From: Nocardioides albidus
Lineage (GTDB): Bacteria; Actinomycetota; Actinomycetes; Propionibacteriales; Nocardioidaceae
NCBI RefSeq assembly: GCF_006335005.1
Contig: NZ_VDMP01000026.1
Location: forward strand, 464,278 to 528,277
Length of the DNA: 64,000 bases
Direction of reading: 5' to 3'
Positions 1-10,110 of this stretch are shown piece after piece. Position 1 is the first letter of the stretch; each line of letters starts with the position of its first letter. The notes below the pieces were generated by a model. It was not told where the DNA came from. It searched no databases and saw nothing but the letters and a program-made list of their open reading frames with translations. The translations under genes and the position numbers were made by a program.

Positions 1-43
1 TGGAGAAGGAGGCGCACCTGAGCGCTGTGGGACGGAAACGGCC

Positions 44-3000
44 GTGACGGTCTCGATGCGCCGGATGTCCGCGGGCAGCGGCTACCAGTACCTGCTGCGC
101 AGCGTCGCGGCCGGCGACGGCAACCGCGTCCTGTCGACGCCGCTGACCCGCTACTACTCCGAGGTCGGTACGCCGCCCGGCCGCTGGCTCGGATCCGGTG
201 TCGGGGCCTTCGGTGCTGGCCAGCTTCGCCCGGGCATGCGGGTGAGCGAGGAGCAGCTCGCACTGCTTGTCGGCATGGGCCGAGACCCGATCACGGGAGC
301 GCAACTCGGCCGCGCGTATCCGTCGTACAAGAGGCTCTCGGACCGCATCGACGAGCGCGTCGCCGCTCTCGATCCGGAGATGACGCAGGAGGACTGCGCC
401 GCCGAGACGACGCGGATCGAGGCTGAGGAGACCGCGGCCGGGATGCGGCGAGCAGTGGCAGGGTTCGACCTCACCTTCAGCGTCCCGAAGTCGGTCTCTG
501 TGCTCTGGGGTGTCGCCGACGCCGTCACCCAGGAGTGGATCGTCGCCGCCCATCACGCGGCGGTCGCAGACGTAATCGCGCTGTTCGAACGAGAGATCGC
601 CGCCACTCGGGCGGGGATCTCCGACTCTGATGGGGCTGTCGCCCAGGTCGACGTGGCGGGCGTCGCTGCCGTCGCCTACGACCACTTCGACTCGCGCGCC
701 GGGGACCCGCAGCTCCACACGCACGTCGTCGTCGCCAACAAGATCCTCACCGTCATGGACGGCCGCTGGCGAAGCCTCGACGGCCGTCCGGTCTTCGCCT
801 CACGCACCGGCTTGTCTGCGCACTACGACGCACTCCTGGCGGACCGGCTGACGCGCGACCTCGGCATCGAGTGGGAGCTGCGGCAGCGTGGACCCGACCG
901 GAATCCTCGATGGGAGATCGCGGGCGTGACCGACGACCTGATCGCCGAGTTCTCCAGCCGCACCCGCGAGATCGAGATCAAGAAGGAAGAGCTCATCGCG
1001 GAGTACGTCGCTCGCCACGGCCGGAGGCCCTCGGCGAGGACGATCGTCGAGCTCCGTGCACAGGCCACCCTCGCCACGCGCCCGCCGAAGGAGGTGCGGT
1101 CGCTGGCCGACCTCACCGCGGGTTGGCGGCAACGGGCCGCCAAGCGGTTGGGCACCGAGCCGACGAGCTGGTCGCAGTCGGTGATCGGCCGAGACTGCGA
1201 CCTCCTGACTGCGGAGGACGTGCCGCTGGCTGCCATCGAGGCGATCGGTGCCGATGTGGTCGCGGCCGTCTCTGTGAAGCGGGCTGTGTGGACGCACTGG
1301 AACCTGATGGCCGAGGCGGCGAAGCAGACGATGGATCTGAGGTTCGCGACGACGGAGGACCGCGAGGCCGTCCTCGGCCTCGTCGTGGACGCGGCGCAGG
1401 CGCGCTCCGTGGTCCTGACGCCGCCGGAGCTCGCTCTCAGCCCGGCTCGGTTCCAGCGCGAGGACGGCACGAGCCGGTTCCGCCCGCGGCACGGTGAGAA
1501 GTACTCCTCGATCGCAGTGCTCGAGGCCGAGGGACGGTTGTTGGTGCGCGCCGAGAAGGTGACCGCGCCAAGGGCTGCAGCCGGTGCCGGTCGAGCAGGT
1601 GGCCGTGGCAAGGTCTCGCTGACCGTTCAGCAGCGGCGTGCAGTTGAGAGCATCTGTCGCTCAGGGCGACAGGTCGACCTACTAGTCGGACCTGCTGGGG
1701 CTGGCAAGACCACCACGATGAGAGCGCTCCGCGCGGCCTGGATCAGCGAGCACGGGCGGGGGAGTGTCATCGGTCTGGCGCCGTCCGCTGCGGCCGCCCA
1801 GGCGCTGGCGAACGACCTCGGCGTCGCATGCGAGAACACAGCGAAGTGGCTCCACGAATACGACCGCGGTCGCACCGAACTGCGGCGCGCTCAACTCATG
1901 ATCGTCGACGAGGCGACGCTGGCCGACACGGTGACACTCGATCGGCTCACGGGGATCGCCAGCGGTGCGGGTGCGAAGGTGCTGCTGGTCGGTGACCCAC
2001 ACCAACTCCAGTCCGTCGATGCCGGCGGAGCCTTCGCACTTCTCGTCGATCGGCGTGCGGACGTGCCGGAGCTGAGGGAGATCCACCGGTTCGCCAACGA
2101 GTGGGAGAAGGAGGCCTCCCTCGCGCTGAGCCGCGGTGACGTCCAGGTCGTCTCGACGTACGGTCGCCACAAGCGGATCCGCGAAGGCCTCACCGACGAG
2201 ATGGTCGACGCGGCGTACGCCGCCTGGCGCGACGACTGCGCCGCTGGGCGCGCGAGCATCCTCGTGACCGAGTCGGCGCAGGACGTCCGCGCGCTCAACG
2301 AACGCGCTCGGGCTGAGCGGCTGCTCCTGGACGGCGCCGTCGATCACCGCGAGGTAGCCCTGATCGACGGCTGCCGAGCCTCTGTTGGGGACGTCGTGAT
2401 CACGCGCCAGAACGACCGCCGCATCCGAACGATGCGTAGCGGGTGGGTGAAGAACGGCGACCGCTGGCTGGTCACCGACATCCGGCGTGACGGCTCTGTC
2501 ATGGTCAGGCGCCTCGACGCCCGCGGTGGGCGAATGGTCCTGCCGCCGGAGTACGTCGCCGAGCACGTCGATCTCGGCTACGCGGTCACCGCGCATCGCG
2601 CTCAAGGGGTCACCGTCGACTCCGCGCACGTCGTCGTGACTGCATCCACGACCCGGGAGAACCTCTACGTCTCGATGACCCGCGGCCGCGAGTCCAACAT
2701 CGCGTACGTCGCCCTCGACCAGCCCGACGACAGCCACTCCACGCCGGAGGCGGATGACGTGACGGCCAGGACAGTTCTGTACGGCGTCCTCCAGCACAGC
2801 GGCGCCGACCTCTCGGCAACGCAGACCATCGAGGCCGAGTACGAACTCCACGGGGGCATCGACCGCCTCGCGGCCGAACTCGAGACGATCGCCGCGGAAG
2901 CTCAGCACGACCGCTTCGTCGACCTGCTCAGCCGTTCCGGACTGACCCCCGAGCAGCATTCGGCGGTCGTCGCGTCGGCCGCGTTCGGTCCGCTCGCAGC

Positions 3001-3562
3001 GGCACTCCGCCGAGCCGAGGCGCACCACCACGACCTCGAACGTCTTCTGCCTCGAGTCGTCGGACGACACGATCTCGACGACGCGGACGACGTCGCAGCG
3101 GTTCTCCGCTACCGAGTCGACAAGCTCGCAGCGACTCCGCCGCGCGGCTGTCGGCTCCGTCCACGACTGATCGCCGGGCTGATCCCCGAACCGCTCGGAG
3201 CGATGTCAGCCGAGGACCGACAGGCGATCGACCAACGGAAGGAACTGATCGAGTCGCGAGTTCGCGCCCTTGCCGAGGACGCAGTCGCCGGCCGCAAGCA
3301 GTGGGCCCGGCCACCCCAACCGCGTCCAGTCGGCGTGGGCTCCGATGATGCATGGCTCGACGCGGTGGCCACGGTCGCGGCGTACCGCGACCGCTACAAG
3401 ATCACCTCAGACCTGCCGGTCGGCGGCGGAGCCAAGAACGATGCTCAGCGCGCAGACCGTCAGCGGGCTCTCGCTGCCTTGCGCGCGGCGCGTGCAGGGA
3501 GTGTGCCCAAGGGTCTGGCGATCCCCGCGACAGTAAGGATTCGAGCCATTTCGGCTCCATAA
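44..3562 (+). CDS. MobF-family conjugative relaxase-helicase (TraA/TrwC-like)
   Basis: This protein would nick the transfer origin and unwind the strand to be transferred during conjugation. The 1172-residue product has an N-terminal TrwC-type relaxase domain, with the metal-binding histidine motif HTH at residues 225-227 and a further His in DHFDSR just before it. A RecD-like SF1 helicase follows: Walker A GPAGAGKT at 549-556, Walker B IVDEAT near 620, and motif VI-like SMTRGRES near residue 880. The GTG at 44 is the first in-frame start and overlaps a TGA of an upstream frame; ATG at 56 is an alternative. It belongs to the conjugative element whose left part is outside the window. No transfer ATPase or mating-channel gene is visible here. 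Confidence 0.9.
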   Translation: MTVSMRRMSAGSGYQYLLRSVAAGDGNRVLSTPLTRYYSEVGTPPGRWLGSGVGAFGAGQLRPGMRVSEEQLALLVGMGRDPITGAQLGRAYPSYKRLSDRIDERVAALDPEMTQEDCAAETTRIEAEETAAGMRRAVAGFDLTFSVPKSVSVLWGVADAVTQEWIVAAHHAAVADVIALFEREIAATRAGISDSDGAVAQVDVAGVAAVAYDHFDSRAGDPQLHTHVVVANKILTVMDGRWRSLDGRPVFASRTGLSAHYDALLADRLTRDLGIEWELRQRGPDRNPRWEIAGVTDDLIAEFSSRTREIEIKKEELIAEYVARHGRRPSARTIVELRAQATLATRPPKEVRSLADLTAGWRQRAAKRLGTEPTSWSQSVIGRDCDLLTAEDVPLAAIEAIGADVVAAVSVKRAVWTHWNLMAEAAKQTMDLRFATTEDREAVLGLVVDAAQARSVVLTPPELALSPARFQREDGTSRFRPRHGEKYSSIAVLEAEGRLLVRAEKVTAPRAAAGAGRAGGRGKVSLTVQQRRAVESICRSGRQVDLLVGPAGAGKTTTMRALRAAWISEHGRGSVIGLAPSAAAAQALANDLGVACENTAKWLHEYDRGRTELRRAQLMIVDEATLADTVTLDRLTGIASGAGAKVLLVGDPHQLQSVDAGGAFALLVDRRADVPELREIHRFANEWEKEASLALSRGDVQVVSTYGRHKRIREGLTDEMVDAAYAAWRDDCAAGRASILVTESAQDVRALNERARAERLLLDGAVDHREVALIDGCRASVGDVVITRQNDRRIRTMRSGWVKNGDRWLVTDIRRDGSVMVRRLDARGGRMVLPPEYVAEHVDLGYAVTAHRAQGVTVDSAHVVVTASTTRENLYVSMTRGRESNIAYVALDQPDDSHSTPEADDVTARTVLYGVLQHSGADLSATQTIEAEYELHGGIDRLAAELETIAAEAQHDRFVDLLSRSGLTPEQHSAVVASAAFGPLAAALRRAEAHHHDLERLLPRVVGRHDLDDADDVAAVLRYRVDKLAATPPRGCRLRPRLIAGLIPEPLGAMSAEDRQAIDQRKELIESRVRALAEDAVAGRKQWARPPQPRPVGVGSDDAWLDAVATVAAYRDRYKITSDLPVGGGAKNDAQRADRQRALAALRAARAGSVPKGLAIPATVRIRAISAP

Positions 3563-3662
3563 GCCCTGGGGCGCGGCGTCCGTCCACAGGAGGCAATTCC
3601 TCAGCGGCGCCTGGCCCGGGCGCGGCGTACGACAAGCGATGTTCCGTCTGAAAGGCGATCCC

Positions 3663-4004
3663 ATGATCTTCCTGCTTGCGTTTCCCATCGTTGCGATGGT
3701 GGCCCTCGCTCATCGGTCCTTGCTGTTGTTCGCCCCGTCGAACGTCCTGATTCGCCGAGTGCGAGCATCGCGGCCCACGCTCAGCACGGTTGTGGCGATG
3801 GTGGCTATTGCGGCCGGCCTGCTCGTCGCGGTGAAGGTGGTCTCGGATGCGGTGGCAGCTGGCGCATCCGGTTGGCTCAATCTCGTGGTGCTCGTGCTCG
3901 CCTGGGATTCCTTCAAGGTCGGTTGGCTTGCTGTCGGTGTCGCGCTTCGGATTGGCCTTGGCGCAGCCCGCAGGTCCATGAACTCTGTCTTGCACACCTC
4001 GTAG
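3663..4004 (+). CDS. Small membrane protein of unknown function
   Basis: This 113-residue protein begins MIFLLAFPIVAMVALA. It has an N-terminal hydrophobic segment, a second around TVVAMVAIAAGLLVAV, and a third, more amphipathic one around LNLVVLVLAWDSFKVG, so it probably spans the membrane two or three times. The ATG at 3663 is preferred over the ATG at 3639 because AAAGG lies about ten bases upstream. It follows the relaxase by 100 bases on the same strand, which suggests a role in the conjugative element, but I do not recognise the family and assign no function. Confidence 0.6.
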   Translation: MIFLLAFPIVAMVALAHRSLLLFAPSNVLIRRVRASRPTLSTVVAMVAIAAGLLVAVKVVSDAVAAGASGWLNLVVLVLAWDSFKVGWLAVGVALRIGLGAARRSMNSVLHTS

Positions 4005-4268
4005 CGCACTTCGTGAGACGAGCCCGCCTGATGAACGTTGGCTGAAGCAAATTGCCGGTTGGGCCTGAACGCGCAGATGGAAAGCGGATCGCACCCGGAC
4101 CACCCATGCCGCCTTCCTCAGGGCCGAAGACCGGCTTCGACTTGGCCCTTTAGGTCGTTTCACTGATCCGTGTCGGCCCCCCTCGCTAGGGTCGCTGTTG
4201 CGTCCGAGGCGAGGGTGTGTAATCCTTCTCGGCTTTTTCCGATTCACTGTCCGAGAGGGAGACAACTA
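4005..4268 (+). promoter_or_regulatory. Non-coding region carrying the hsd promoter
   Basis: These 264 bases separate the membrane protein from hsdM and hold no convincing gene. The hsd promoter should lie here. TTGCGT at 4198-4203 with TAATCC at 4220-4225 (16-base spacing) is a possible -35/-10 pair, but this is weak. The ribosome-binding sequence GAGGGAG sits directly before the GTG start at 4269. No clear inverted-repeat operator or controller gene is seen. Confidence 0.3.
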
Positions 4269-5834
4269 GTGGCACGCCAGGCCAAGAAGGCACCCGCCAA
4301 GTCGCTGGAGCAGCGGCTGTGGGACGCGGCTGATGCGCTCCGCGGCAACCAGGAGCCGTCGGAGTACAAGCACGTCGTCCTTGGTCTGGTCTTCCTGAAG
4401 TACATCTCCGACCGCTTCGAGGCGAGGCGCCAGGAGATCAACGACGAGCTCGCTGCCGACGGCATCGCTGAGGACAAGCGCGAGCGCTTCCTTGAGGACC
4501 GCGACGAGTACCGCAGCCACAACGTCTTCTGGGTACCTGCTGAGGCCCGCTGGGAGAGCATCCAGGCCAAGGCCAAGCTCCCCGAGATCGGGCAGTTCAT
4601 CGACACTGCGATGGACCTGATCGAGAAGGCGAACCCGGTCATCCGTGGCGTCCTGCCGCGCAACTACGGACGTGAGGGCCTCGACAAGGGGCGCCTCGGC
4701 CAGCTCGTCGACCTCATCGGATCGATCGGCTTCACCGAGACCGACGACCACGGCAGCGACGACGTCCTTGGACGTGTCTACGAGTACTTCCTCGGCCAGT
4801 TCGCCGGCAAGGAGACCGGCAAGGACGCCGGTGCGTTCTACACACCGCGCAGCGTCGTCAAGACACTCGTCGAGATGCTGGAGCCGTTCCACGGTCGCGT
4901 CTACGACCCGGCCTGCGGCTCCGGTGGCATGTTCGTTCAGTCGGCCGAGTTTGTGAAGGCCCACGGCGGCAAGCGGACCGACATCTCCGTCTACGGGCAG
5001 GAGTTCACCGACACCACGTGGAAGCTGGCCAAGATGAACCTCGCGTTGCGAGGTATCGAAGCTGACTTGGGTGACCGCTCAGCGGACACGTTCACGCAGG
5101 ATCTTCACCCCGACCTCCGCGCGGACTTCATCCTGGCAAACCCGCCCTTCAACGTCTCGAACTGGTGGGACGCCAAACTCCAGGATGACCCCCGCTGGAA
5201 GTACGGCACCCCACCGGAGGGCAACGCCAACTTCGGTTGGGTCCAGCACTTCATCCATCACCTGAGCCCGCGAGGAACGGCCGGCTTTGTCCTCGCGAAT
5301 GGGTCTGTCTCATCGAAGTCAGCTGGTGAGGGCGAGATCCGGCGACGGCTCGTCGAAGCGGAGTTGGTCGATTGCATCGTCACGATGCCAGACCGACTCT
5401 TCTACAACGTGACGATTCCCGTGACTCTCTGGTTTGTCTCCAAGGATCGCCATGGGAACGGCCATCGCAGGCGAGAGGGCGAGGTCCTACTGATCGATGC
5501 CAGAAAGCTTGGATCGATGGAGAATCGGCGTCTCCGCGTGCTGAGTGACGAAGAGATCGCCAGGATCTCCGGGACGTACCACGAGTGGCGCAACCATGAC
5601 GGTGGATATGCCGATGTTCCTGGCTTCTGTCGCGCGGTGGGCCGAGGCGAGATCGAGGCGCTGGACTACGTCCTGACGCCGAGCCTTTATGTTGGTGCGG
5701 CGGCCAGCATGTCCGATGGGGAGCCCCTTCCCGAAAAGGTCGAGCGCCTCAGCCAAGAGCTCTTCGATGAGTTCAGGCGAGGGCGCGAACTCGAGGACGT
5801 CATCGCGCAGCAGCTGAAGGAGCTGCGGGCATGA
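4269..5834 (+). CDS. hsdM: Type I restriction-modification methyltransferase subunit HsdM
   Basis: HsdM methylates adenine N6 in the target chosen by HsdS and is needed in both the modification (M2S) and restriction complexes. The 521-residue product has an N-terminal helical HsdM_N domain (QRLWDAADALRG onwards). The catalytic domain carries SAM-binding motif I DPACGSGG at 213-220 and the catalytic NPPF motif at 291-294. The GTG at 4269 is chosen because GAGGGAG lies about eight bases upstream and the family normally starts here; an in-frame ATG at 4170 would add 33 residues of unlikely sequence. Its stop overlaps the hsdS start (ATGA), so the two are translationally coupled. The length is normal and the motifs are intact. 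Confidence 0.95.
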   Translation: MARQAKKAPAKSLEQRLWDAADALRGNQEPSEYKHVVLGLVFLKYISDRFEARRQEINDELAADGIAEDKRERFLEDRDEYRSHNVFWVPAEARWESIQAKAKLPEIGQFIDTAMDLIEKANPVIRGVLPRNYGREGLDKGRLGQLVDLIGSIGFTETDDHGSDDVLGRVYEYFLGQFAGKETGKDAGAFYTPRSVVKTLVEMLEPFHGRVYDPACGSGGMFVQSAEFVKAHGGKRTDISVYGQEFTDTTWKLAKMNLALRGIEADLGDRSADTFTQDLHPDLRADFILANPPFNVSNWWDAKLQDDPRWKYGTPPEGNANFGWVQHFIHHLSPRGTAGFVLANGSVSSKSAGEGEIRRRLVEAELVDCIVTMPDRLFYNVTIPVTLWFVSKDRHGNGHRRREGEVLLIDARKLGSMENRRLRVLSDEEIARISGTYHEWRNHDGGYADVPGFCRAVGRGEIEALDYVLTPSLYVGAAASMSDGEPLPEKVERLSQELFDEFRRGRELEDVIAQQLKELRA

Positions 5835-7012
5835 CGGTTGACAACTGGCGCCCGTGCGAGTGGGGAGATCTGGCGGAGCTCAAGTACGGCCGGGCCCTCA
5901 AGGGCTATCGCGACGGCCGCGGATCAACCACCGTGTTCGGAACCAACGGTCCGGTCGGTACAACCGAGGCGGATCCGCATGGCGCAGGGCCGGGTGTGAT
6001 CGTGGGGCGCAAGGGCGCCTATCGGGGGATCCACTACTCACCAGGCCCGTTCTACGTGATTGACACTGCCTTCTGGCTGGAGCCCGTCAATGAGGTCGAC
6101 ATCCGCTGGGCGTACTACGAGTTGCTGACGCATGACATCAACACCATGGACTCCGGCAGTGCCATCCCGTCGACTAGCCGAGACGCTTTCTACAAGATGC
6201 CGGTCCTTCTGCCGCCGCTTGACGACCAGCGGCGGATCGTGGCTGTTCTCGGATCCTTGGATGACAAGATCGCAAGCTGTCTGAAGGCGATTGGTTTGGC
6301 GGAGGCATTGGGTGATGCGCTGCTACGTGAGCGGTTGACGGTCGACGCGGACGGCGAGCCATTGTGGCGACCGGAACCCCTGGGGGAAGCACTCGCCGTC
6401 CTGGAGACAGGGTCACGCCCTCGTGGAGGGATCAAAGACATCGACGGAGGCGTTGTCAGCCTCGGCGCTGAGAACATTCAGTCTGCGGGAGTCTCCCGGG
6501 CGAAGCGCTTCAAGTACGTAACAGAGGACTTCGCTGAGAAGATGACTCGCGGCGTACTCCAGGATGGCGATGTTCTTGTCTACAAGGACGGAGGCAAGCC
6601 TGGGAACTTCATTCCTCATGTGAGTGCGTTCGGTGAGGGTTTCCCGGTTGCCAGAGCGGTGATCAATGAGCACGTCTATCGTGTGCGCACCAAGGCTCCG
6701 GTGACCCAGGGCTTGCTCTACTGGGTGCTCCGCTCCGAGTGGCTAGACCGCGAGATGAGAAATCGAGGCACCGGTGCCGCGATCCCAGGAATCAACAGCA
6801 CCAATTTCCGTAGCCTGCCCTTCCCGTCCTTGCCTCAGGAGGCAATCGCGAATCTTGGGCCGACCCTCGACTCGCTGTTGAAGCGCATGCTGATGCTAGG
6901 GAGCGAAATCGCGACACTCGAAGAGACCCGAGACGCGCTGCTGCCTGAGTTGATTTCAGGGCGCCTACGCGTGGGCGCCGTGGATGGGGTCTTGGAGGAG
7001 GTGCTGATGTGA
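5831..7012 (+). CDS. hsdS: Type I restriction-modification specificity subunit HsdS
   Basis: HsdS recognises the bipartite DNA target for HsdM and HsdR. The 393-residue protein has two half-repeats. The first target-recognition domain (residues 1 to about 120) ends in a conserved segment [19 protein letters not shown] with a helical spacer. The second (about 180-330) ends in a similar helical segment with ELISGRLRV at the C-terminus. It overlaps hsdM by four bases and hsdR by four (GTGA), placing all three in one coupled operon. Target-recognition domains vary fast, so the recognised sequence cannot be read from this. No internal repeats that would suggest phase variation were seen. Confidence 0.93.
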   Translation: MTVDNWRPCEWGDLAELKYGRALKGYRDGRGSTTVFGTNGPVGTTEADPHGAGPGVIVGRKGAYRGIHYSPGPFYVIDTAFWLEPVNEVDIRWAYYELLTHDINTMDSGSAIPSTSRDAFYKMPVLLPPLDDQRRIVAVLGSLDDKIASCLKAIGLAEALGDALLRERLTVDADGEPLWRPEPLGEALAVLETGSRPRGGIKDIDGGVVSLGAENIQSAGVSRAKRFKYVTEDFAEKMTRGVLQDGDVLVYKDGGKPGNFIPHVSAFGEGFPVARAVINEHVYRVRTKAPVTQGLLYWVLRSEWLDREMRNRGTGAAIPGINSTNFRSLPFPSLPQEAIANLGPTLDSLLKRMLMLGSEIATLEETRDALLPELISGRLRVGAVDGVLEEVLM

Positions 7013-10000
7013 CCGCCTTCAGCGAGGCCACCATCGAGGACGCTGCGCTCGACTACCTGCGCGCGCTCGGCTACTCGACGGCGTTCGGCCCGAACCTCGC
7101 CCCCGATGGCACTCGGCCGGAGCGTGCCAGCTTTGAGCAGGTTTACCTCTACGACCGGATGCGTGAGGCAGGGCTCCGGATCAACCCTGGCCGGGAGAAC
7201 CTGGTCGACGAGGCAATCAAACGGCTGGAGCGCGCTGAGAGCCAGAGCGAGATCACGGAGAACGCCCGTGTTCATCAGCTCCTGATCCACGGCGTGCCAG
7301 TCGAGTACCGGGACGACAGCGGGGCTGTGCGCACAACGAGCGTCCACCTGATCGACTTCGAGAACCCAGCAAACAACGACTGGCTGGCGGTCAACCAGTT
7401 CACGATCATCGGTAACAAGAACCGCCGGCCCGATGTGCTGGTCTTCGTCAACGGCATTCCGATCGGGCTGCTGGAGCTGAAGAACCTGGCTGACGAGCAC
7501 GCCACCCTCAAGAACGCCTGGAACCAGGTACAGACCTACCGCCAGGACATCCCTGCGGTCTTCGTCCCCAACGCGGTGACCGTCATCAGCGACGGCATCA
7601 GCGCGGCCATGAGCTCGTTCACGGGAGGGTTCGAGCACTACGCGCCGTGGAAGACGATCGACGGCCGGGATGTCGTGTCGGGGGTGCCTGCGCTGGAGGT
7701 GCTCATCAAGGGTGTCTTCGAGCCGACGCGGCTGCTGGACATCATCAAGAACTTCATCGTGTTCTCCGACGAGTCCAAGGGCCTCGTCAAGCGCGTCGCG
7801 AAGTACCACCAGTACTGGGCTGTGAACGCCGCGGTCGAGTCGACCGTTGAGGCGGCTGGGCCCGATGGCGACCGTCGTGGTGGCGTCGTGTGGCACACGC
7901 AGGGGAGTGGCAAGTCGATCGAGATGCTGCTCTACGCGGCCAAGATTATGCGCGACCCGCGGATGAACAACCCGACGCTCGTCTTTCTGACTGACCGCAA
8001 CGATCTCGACGATCAGCTGTTCGGCGAGGTCTTCGCCCCGGCCGAGATCCTTCCCGAGAAGCCCGTCCAGGCCGACTCGCGCTCGGACCTGCGCACGCTC
8101 CTGCGCCGCGCCTCTGGCGGCATCATCTTCACGACGCTGCACAAGTTCGGGCCGGAGCAGGGCGATGACGGCAACCCGGTGCTGACGGATCGCCGCAACG
8201 TCGTCGTGGTGGCCGATGAGGCGCACCGTTCGCAGTACGGCTTCGCCGAGACGCTGGATCGCGAGGGCCGGCTCAAGGCGGGTCTGGCCAAGCACATGCG
8301 CGACGCTCTGCCGGGTGCGACCTTCCTCGGATTCACCGGCACACCAATCGAGTCCAACGACAAATCGACCCGTGCAGTGTTCGGTGACTACATCGACGTC
8401 TACGACCTGACCCGTGCGGTCGAGGACGGCGCCACCGTCAAGATCTTCTACGAGTCCCGCCTCGCCAAGGTCGAACTGTCCTTCGAGGACTACGAGGCCC
8501 TCGACGAGCTGGCTGACGAGATCACCGAGCAGGTCGAGGAGGACCAGGCGACGAAGGCCAAGTCCAAGTGGGCACGCCTTGAGGCGATCGTCGGTGCGGA
8601 GGAGCGCCTCGACCTGATCGCTCGCGACATCGTCGAGCACTGGGAGAAGCGCCGCGAGGCGATGATCGGCAAGGCCATGATCGTCGCCATGTCCCGCCGC
8701 ATCGCGGTGCGGCTCTACGAGAAGATCGTGGCGCTGCGTCCAGACTGGCACGACACGGATCCGACCAAGGGCAAGATCAAGGTCGTCATGACCGGCTCGG
8801 CCGCTGACCCGACCGAGTTCCAGCCGCACATCTACTCCAAGGACGTGCGCAAGGACCTCAAGGCCCGCGCCAAGAACCCCGACGACGAGCTCGAGCTGGT
8901 CATTGTGCGCGACATGTGGCTGACCGGCTTCGACGCCCCGTCCATGCACACCATGTACGTCGACAAGACCATGCAGGGCGCAGGGCTCATGCAGGCCATC
9001 GCCCGGGTCAACCGCACCTTCCGCGACAAGCCCGGTGGTCTCATCGTCGACTACATCGGCGTCTTCTCGAACCTCCAGAAGGCACTCGTCGAATACTCGC
9101 CGAGCGACCGCGGCCAGGCCGGCGTCCCGATCGAAGAACTCGTCGACGCCATGCTGGAGAAGCACGACATCATCCGCGGCCTGCTCCACGACTGCGACTA
9201 CAACTCCAGCCCGGACCTCACCGCGGCCCAGCGACTGGCTGAGCACGCCAAGGTCCTCGACTTCGTCATGGCCGACCCCGACCGCACCGAACGGTTCCTC
9301 GACCAGGTGTTGGCTCTAGCCAAGGCCTACGCCCTCTGTGGCTCCCGAGACGAGGCAGCCGCCATCCGCAACGACGCCCGCCTGTTCGCCGACGTACGGG
9401 CGGCCATCCTGAAGATCCAGAACCCCGACTCGGGACGGGGAGGATCGGGCGCTGTCGAGATCGACACCGCCATCGGCCAGCTGGTCAACGAGGCGGTCGC
9501 GGCCGACGAGGTCGTCGACATCTACAAGCTCGCCGGGGTTGAGACCCCTGAGCTGTCCATCCTCAGTGATGAGTTCCTGGACTCGCTCGTCGACAAGGCC
9601 AAGCCAAACCTGCAGATGGGCCTACTCCGGCGCCTCATCAACGACCAGATCCGAACGGTGTCGCGCACCAACATCGTCCAGAGCCGCAAGTTCTCCGAAC
9701 AGCTCGAAGAGGCGATCTTCAAGTACACCAACCGGTCACTGACGACGGCGGAGATCATCGCCGAGCTGGTCAAGCTCGCGAAGGAGATGCGTGACCAGAC
9801 CAACCGCCACCAGCAGCTCGGGTTGAGCGAGGCAGAGGCGGCCTTCTACGACGCCATCGTCCAGAACGACGCCGCAGTCCTGCAGCTGGGCGACGACGTC
9901 CTAAAGAAGATGGCCGCCGAGCTTGTCGAGTCGATCCGCAAGAGCGCCACGATCGACTGGAACCTCAAGGAGTCGGTCCGCGCAGCAATGCGCACCAAGG

Positions 10001-10110
10001 TCCGGCGCCTGCTTGCCAAGTACGACTACCCGCCGGATCTGGAGGAGAAGGCCGTCGAGCTTGTCATTGAGCAGGCCGAGCTGTTGGCAAGCGAGGAGAC
10101 AAGGCCGTGA
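7009..10110 (+). CDS. hsdR: Type I restriction endonuclease motor subunit HsdR
   Basis: HsdR is the ATP-driven DNA translocase and nuclease of the type I system, cutting unmodified DNA at a distance from the target. The 1033-residue product has an N-terminal PD-(D/E)XK nuclease with D142 and E156-L-K158. The SF2 motor has Walker A K302 (QGSGKS) and DEAH at 403-406, and a later motif [15 protein letters not shown] typical of motif VI. A C-terminal helical domain would bind the HsdM-HsdS core. GTG at 7009 overlaps the hsdS stop. All catalytic motifs look intact, so the enzyme is probably active. Its stop overlaps the start of the next gene, extending the operon beyond the usual three genes. Confidence 0.95.
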   Translation: MTAFSEATIEDAALDYLRALGYSTAFGPNLAPDGTRPERASFEQVYLYDRMREAGLRINPGRENLVDEAIKRLERAESQSEITENARVHQLLIHGVPVEYRDDSGAVRTTSVHLIDFENPANNDWLAVNQFTIIGNKNRRPDVLVFVNGIPIGLLELKNLADEHATLKNAWNQVQTYRQDIPAVFVPNAVTVISDGISAAMSSFTGGFEHYAPWKTIDGRDVVSGVPALEVLIKGVFEPTRLLDIIKNFIVFSDESKGLVKRVAKYHQYWAVNAAVESTVEAAGPDGDRRGGVVWHTQGSGKSIEMLLYAAKIMRDPRMNNPTLVFLTDRNDLDDQLFGEVFAPAEILPEKPVQADSRSDLRTLLRRASGGIIFTTLHKFGPEQGDDGNPVLTDRRNVVVVADEAHRSQYGFAETLDREGRLKAGLAKHMRDALPGATFLGFTGTPIESNDKSTRAVFGDYIDVYDLTRAVEDGATVKIFYESRLAKVELSFEDYEALDELADEITEQVEEDQATKAKSKWARLEAIVGAEERLDLIARDIVEHWEKRREAMIGKAMIVAMSRRIAVRLYEKIVALRPDWHDTDPTKGKIKVVMTGSAADPTEFQPHIYSKDVRKDLKARAKNPDDELELVIVRDMWLTGFDAPSMHTMYVDKTMQGAGLMQAIARVNRTFRDKPGGLIVDYIGVFSNLQKALVEYSPSDRGQAGVPIEELVDAMLEKHDIIRGLLHDCDYNSSPDLTAAQRLAEHAKVLDFVMADPDRTERFLDQVLALAKAYALCGSRDEAAAIRNDARLFADVRAAILKIQNPDSGRGGSGAVEIDTAIGQLVNEAVAADEVVDIYKLAGVETPELSILSDEFLDSLVDKAKPNLQMGLLRRLINDQIRTVSRTNIVQSRKFSEQLEEAIFKYTNRSLTTAEIIAELVKLAKEMRDQTNRHQQLGLSEAEAAFYDAIVQNDAAVLQLGDDVLKKMAAELVESIRKSATIDWNLKESVRAAMRTKVRRLLAKYDYPPDLEEKAVELVIEQAELLASEETRP

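Noticed and set aside
1682-3070. 462-codon minus-strand frame opposite the relaxase
   Set aside because: A shadow frame; the plus-strand relaxase-helicase motifs explain this region.
6835-9246. 803-codon minus-strand frame opposite hsdS and hsdR
   Set aside because: It is a GC-rich shadow of hsdR with no recognisable domain, while hsdR has all type I motifs.
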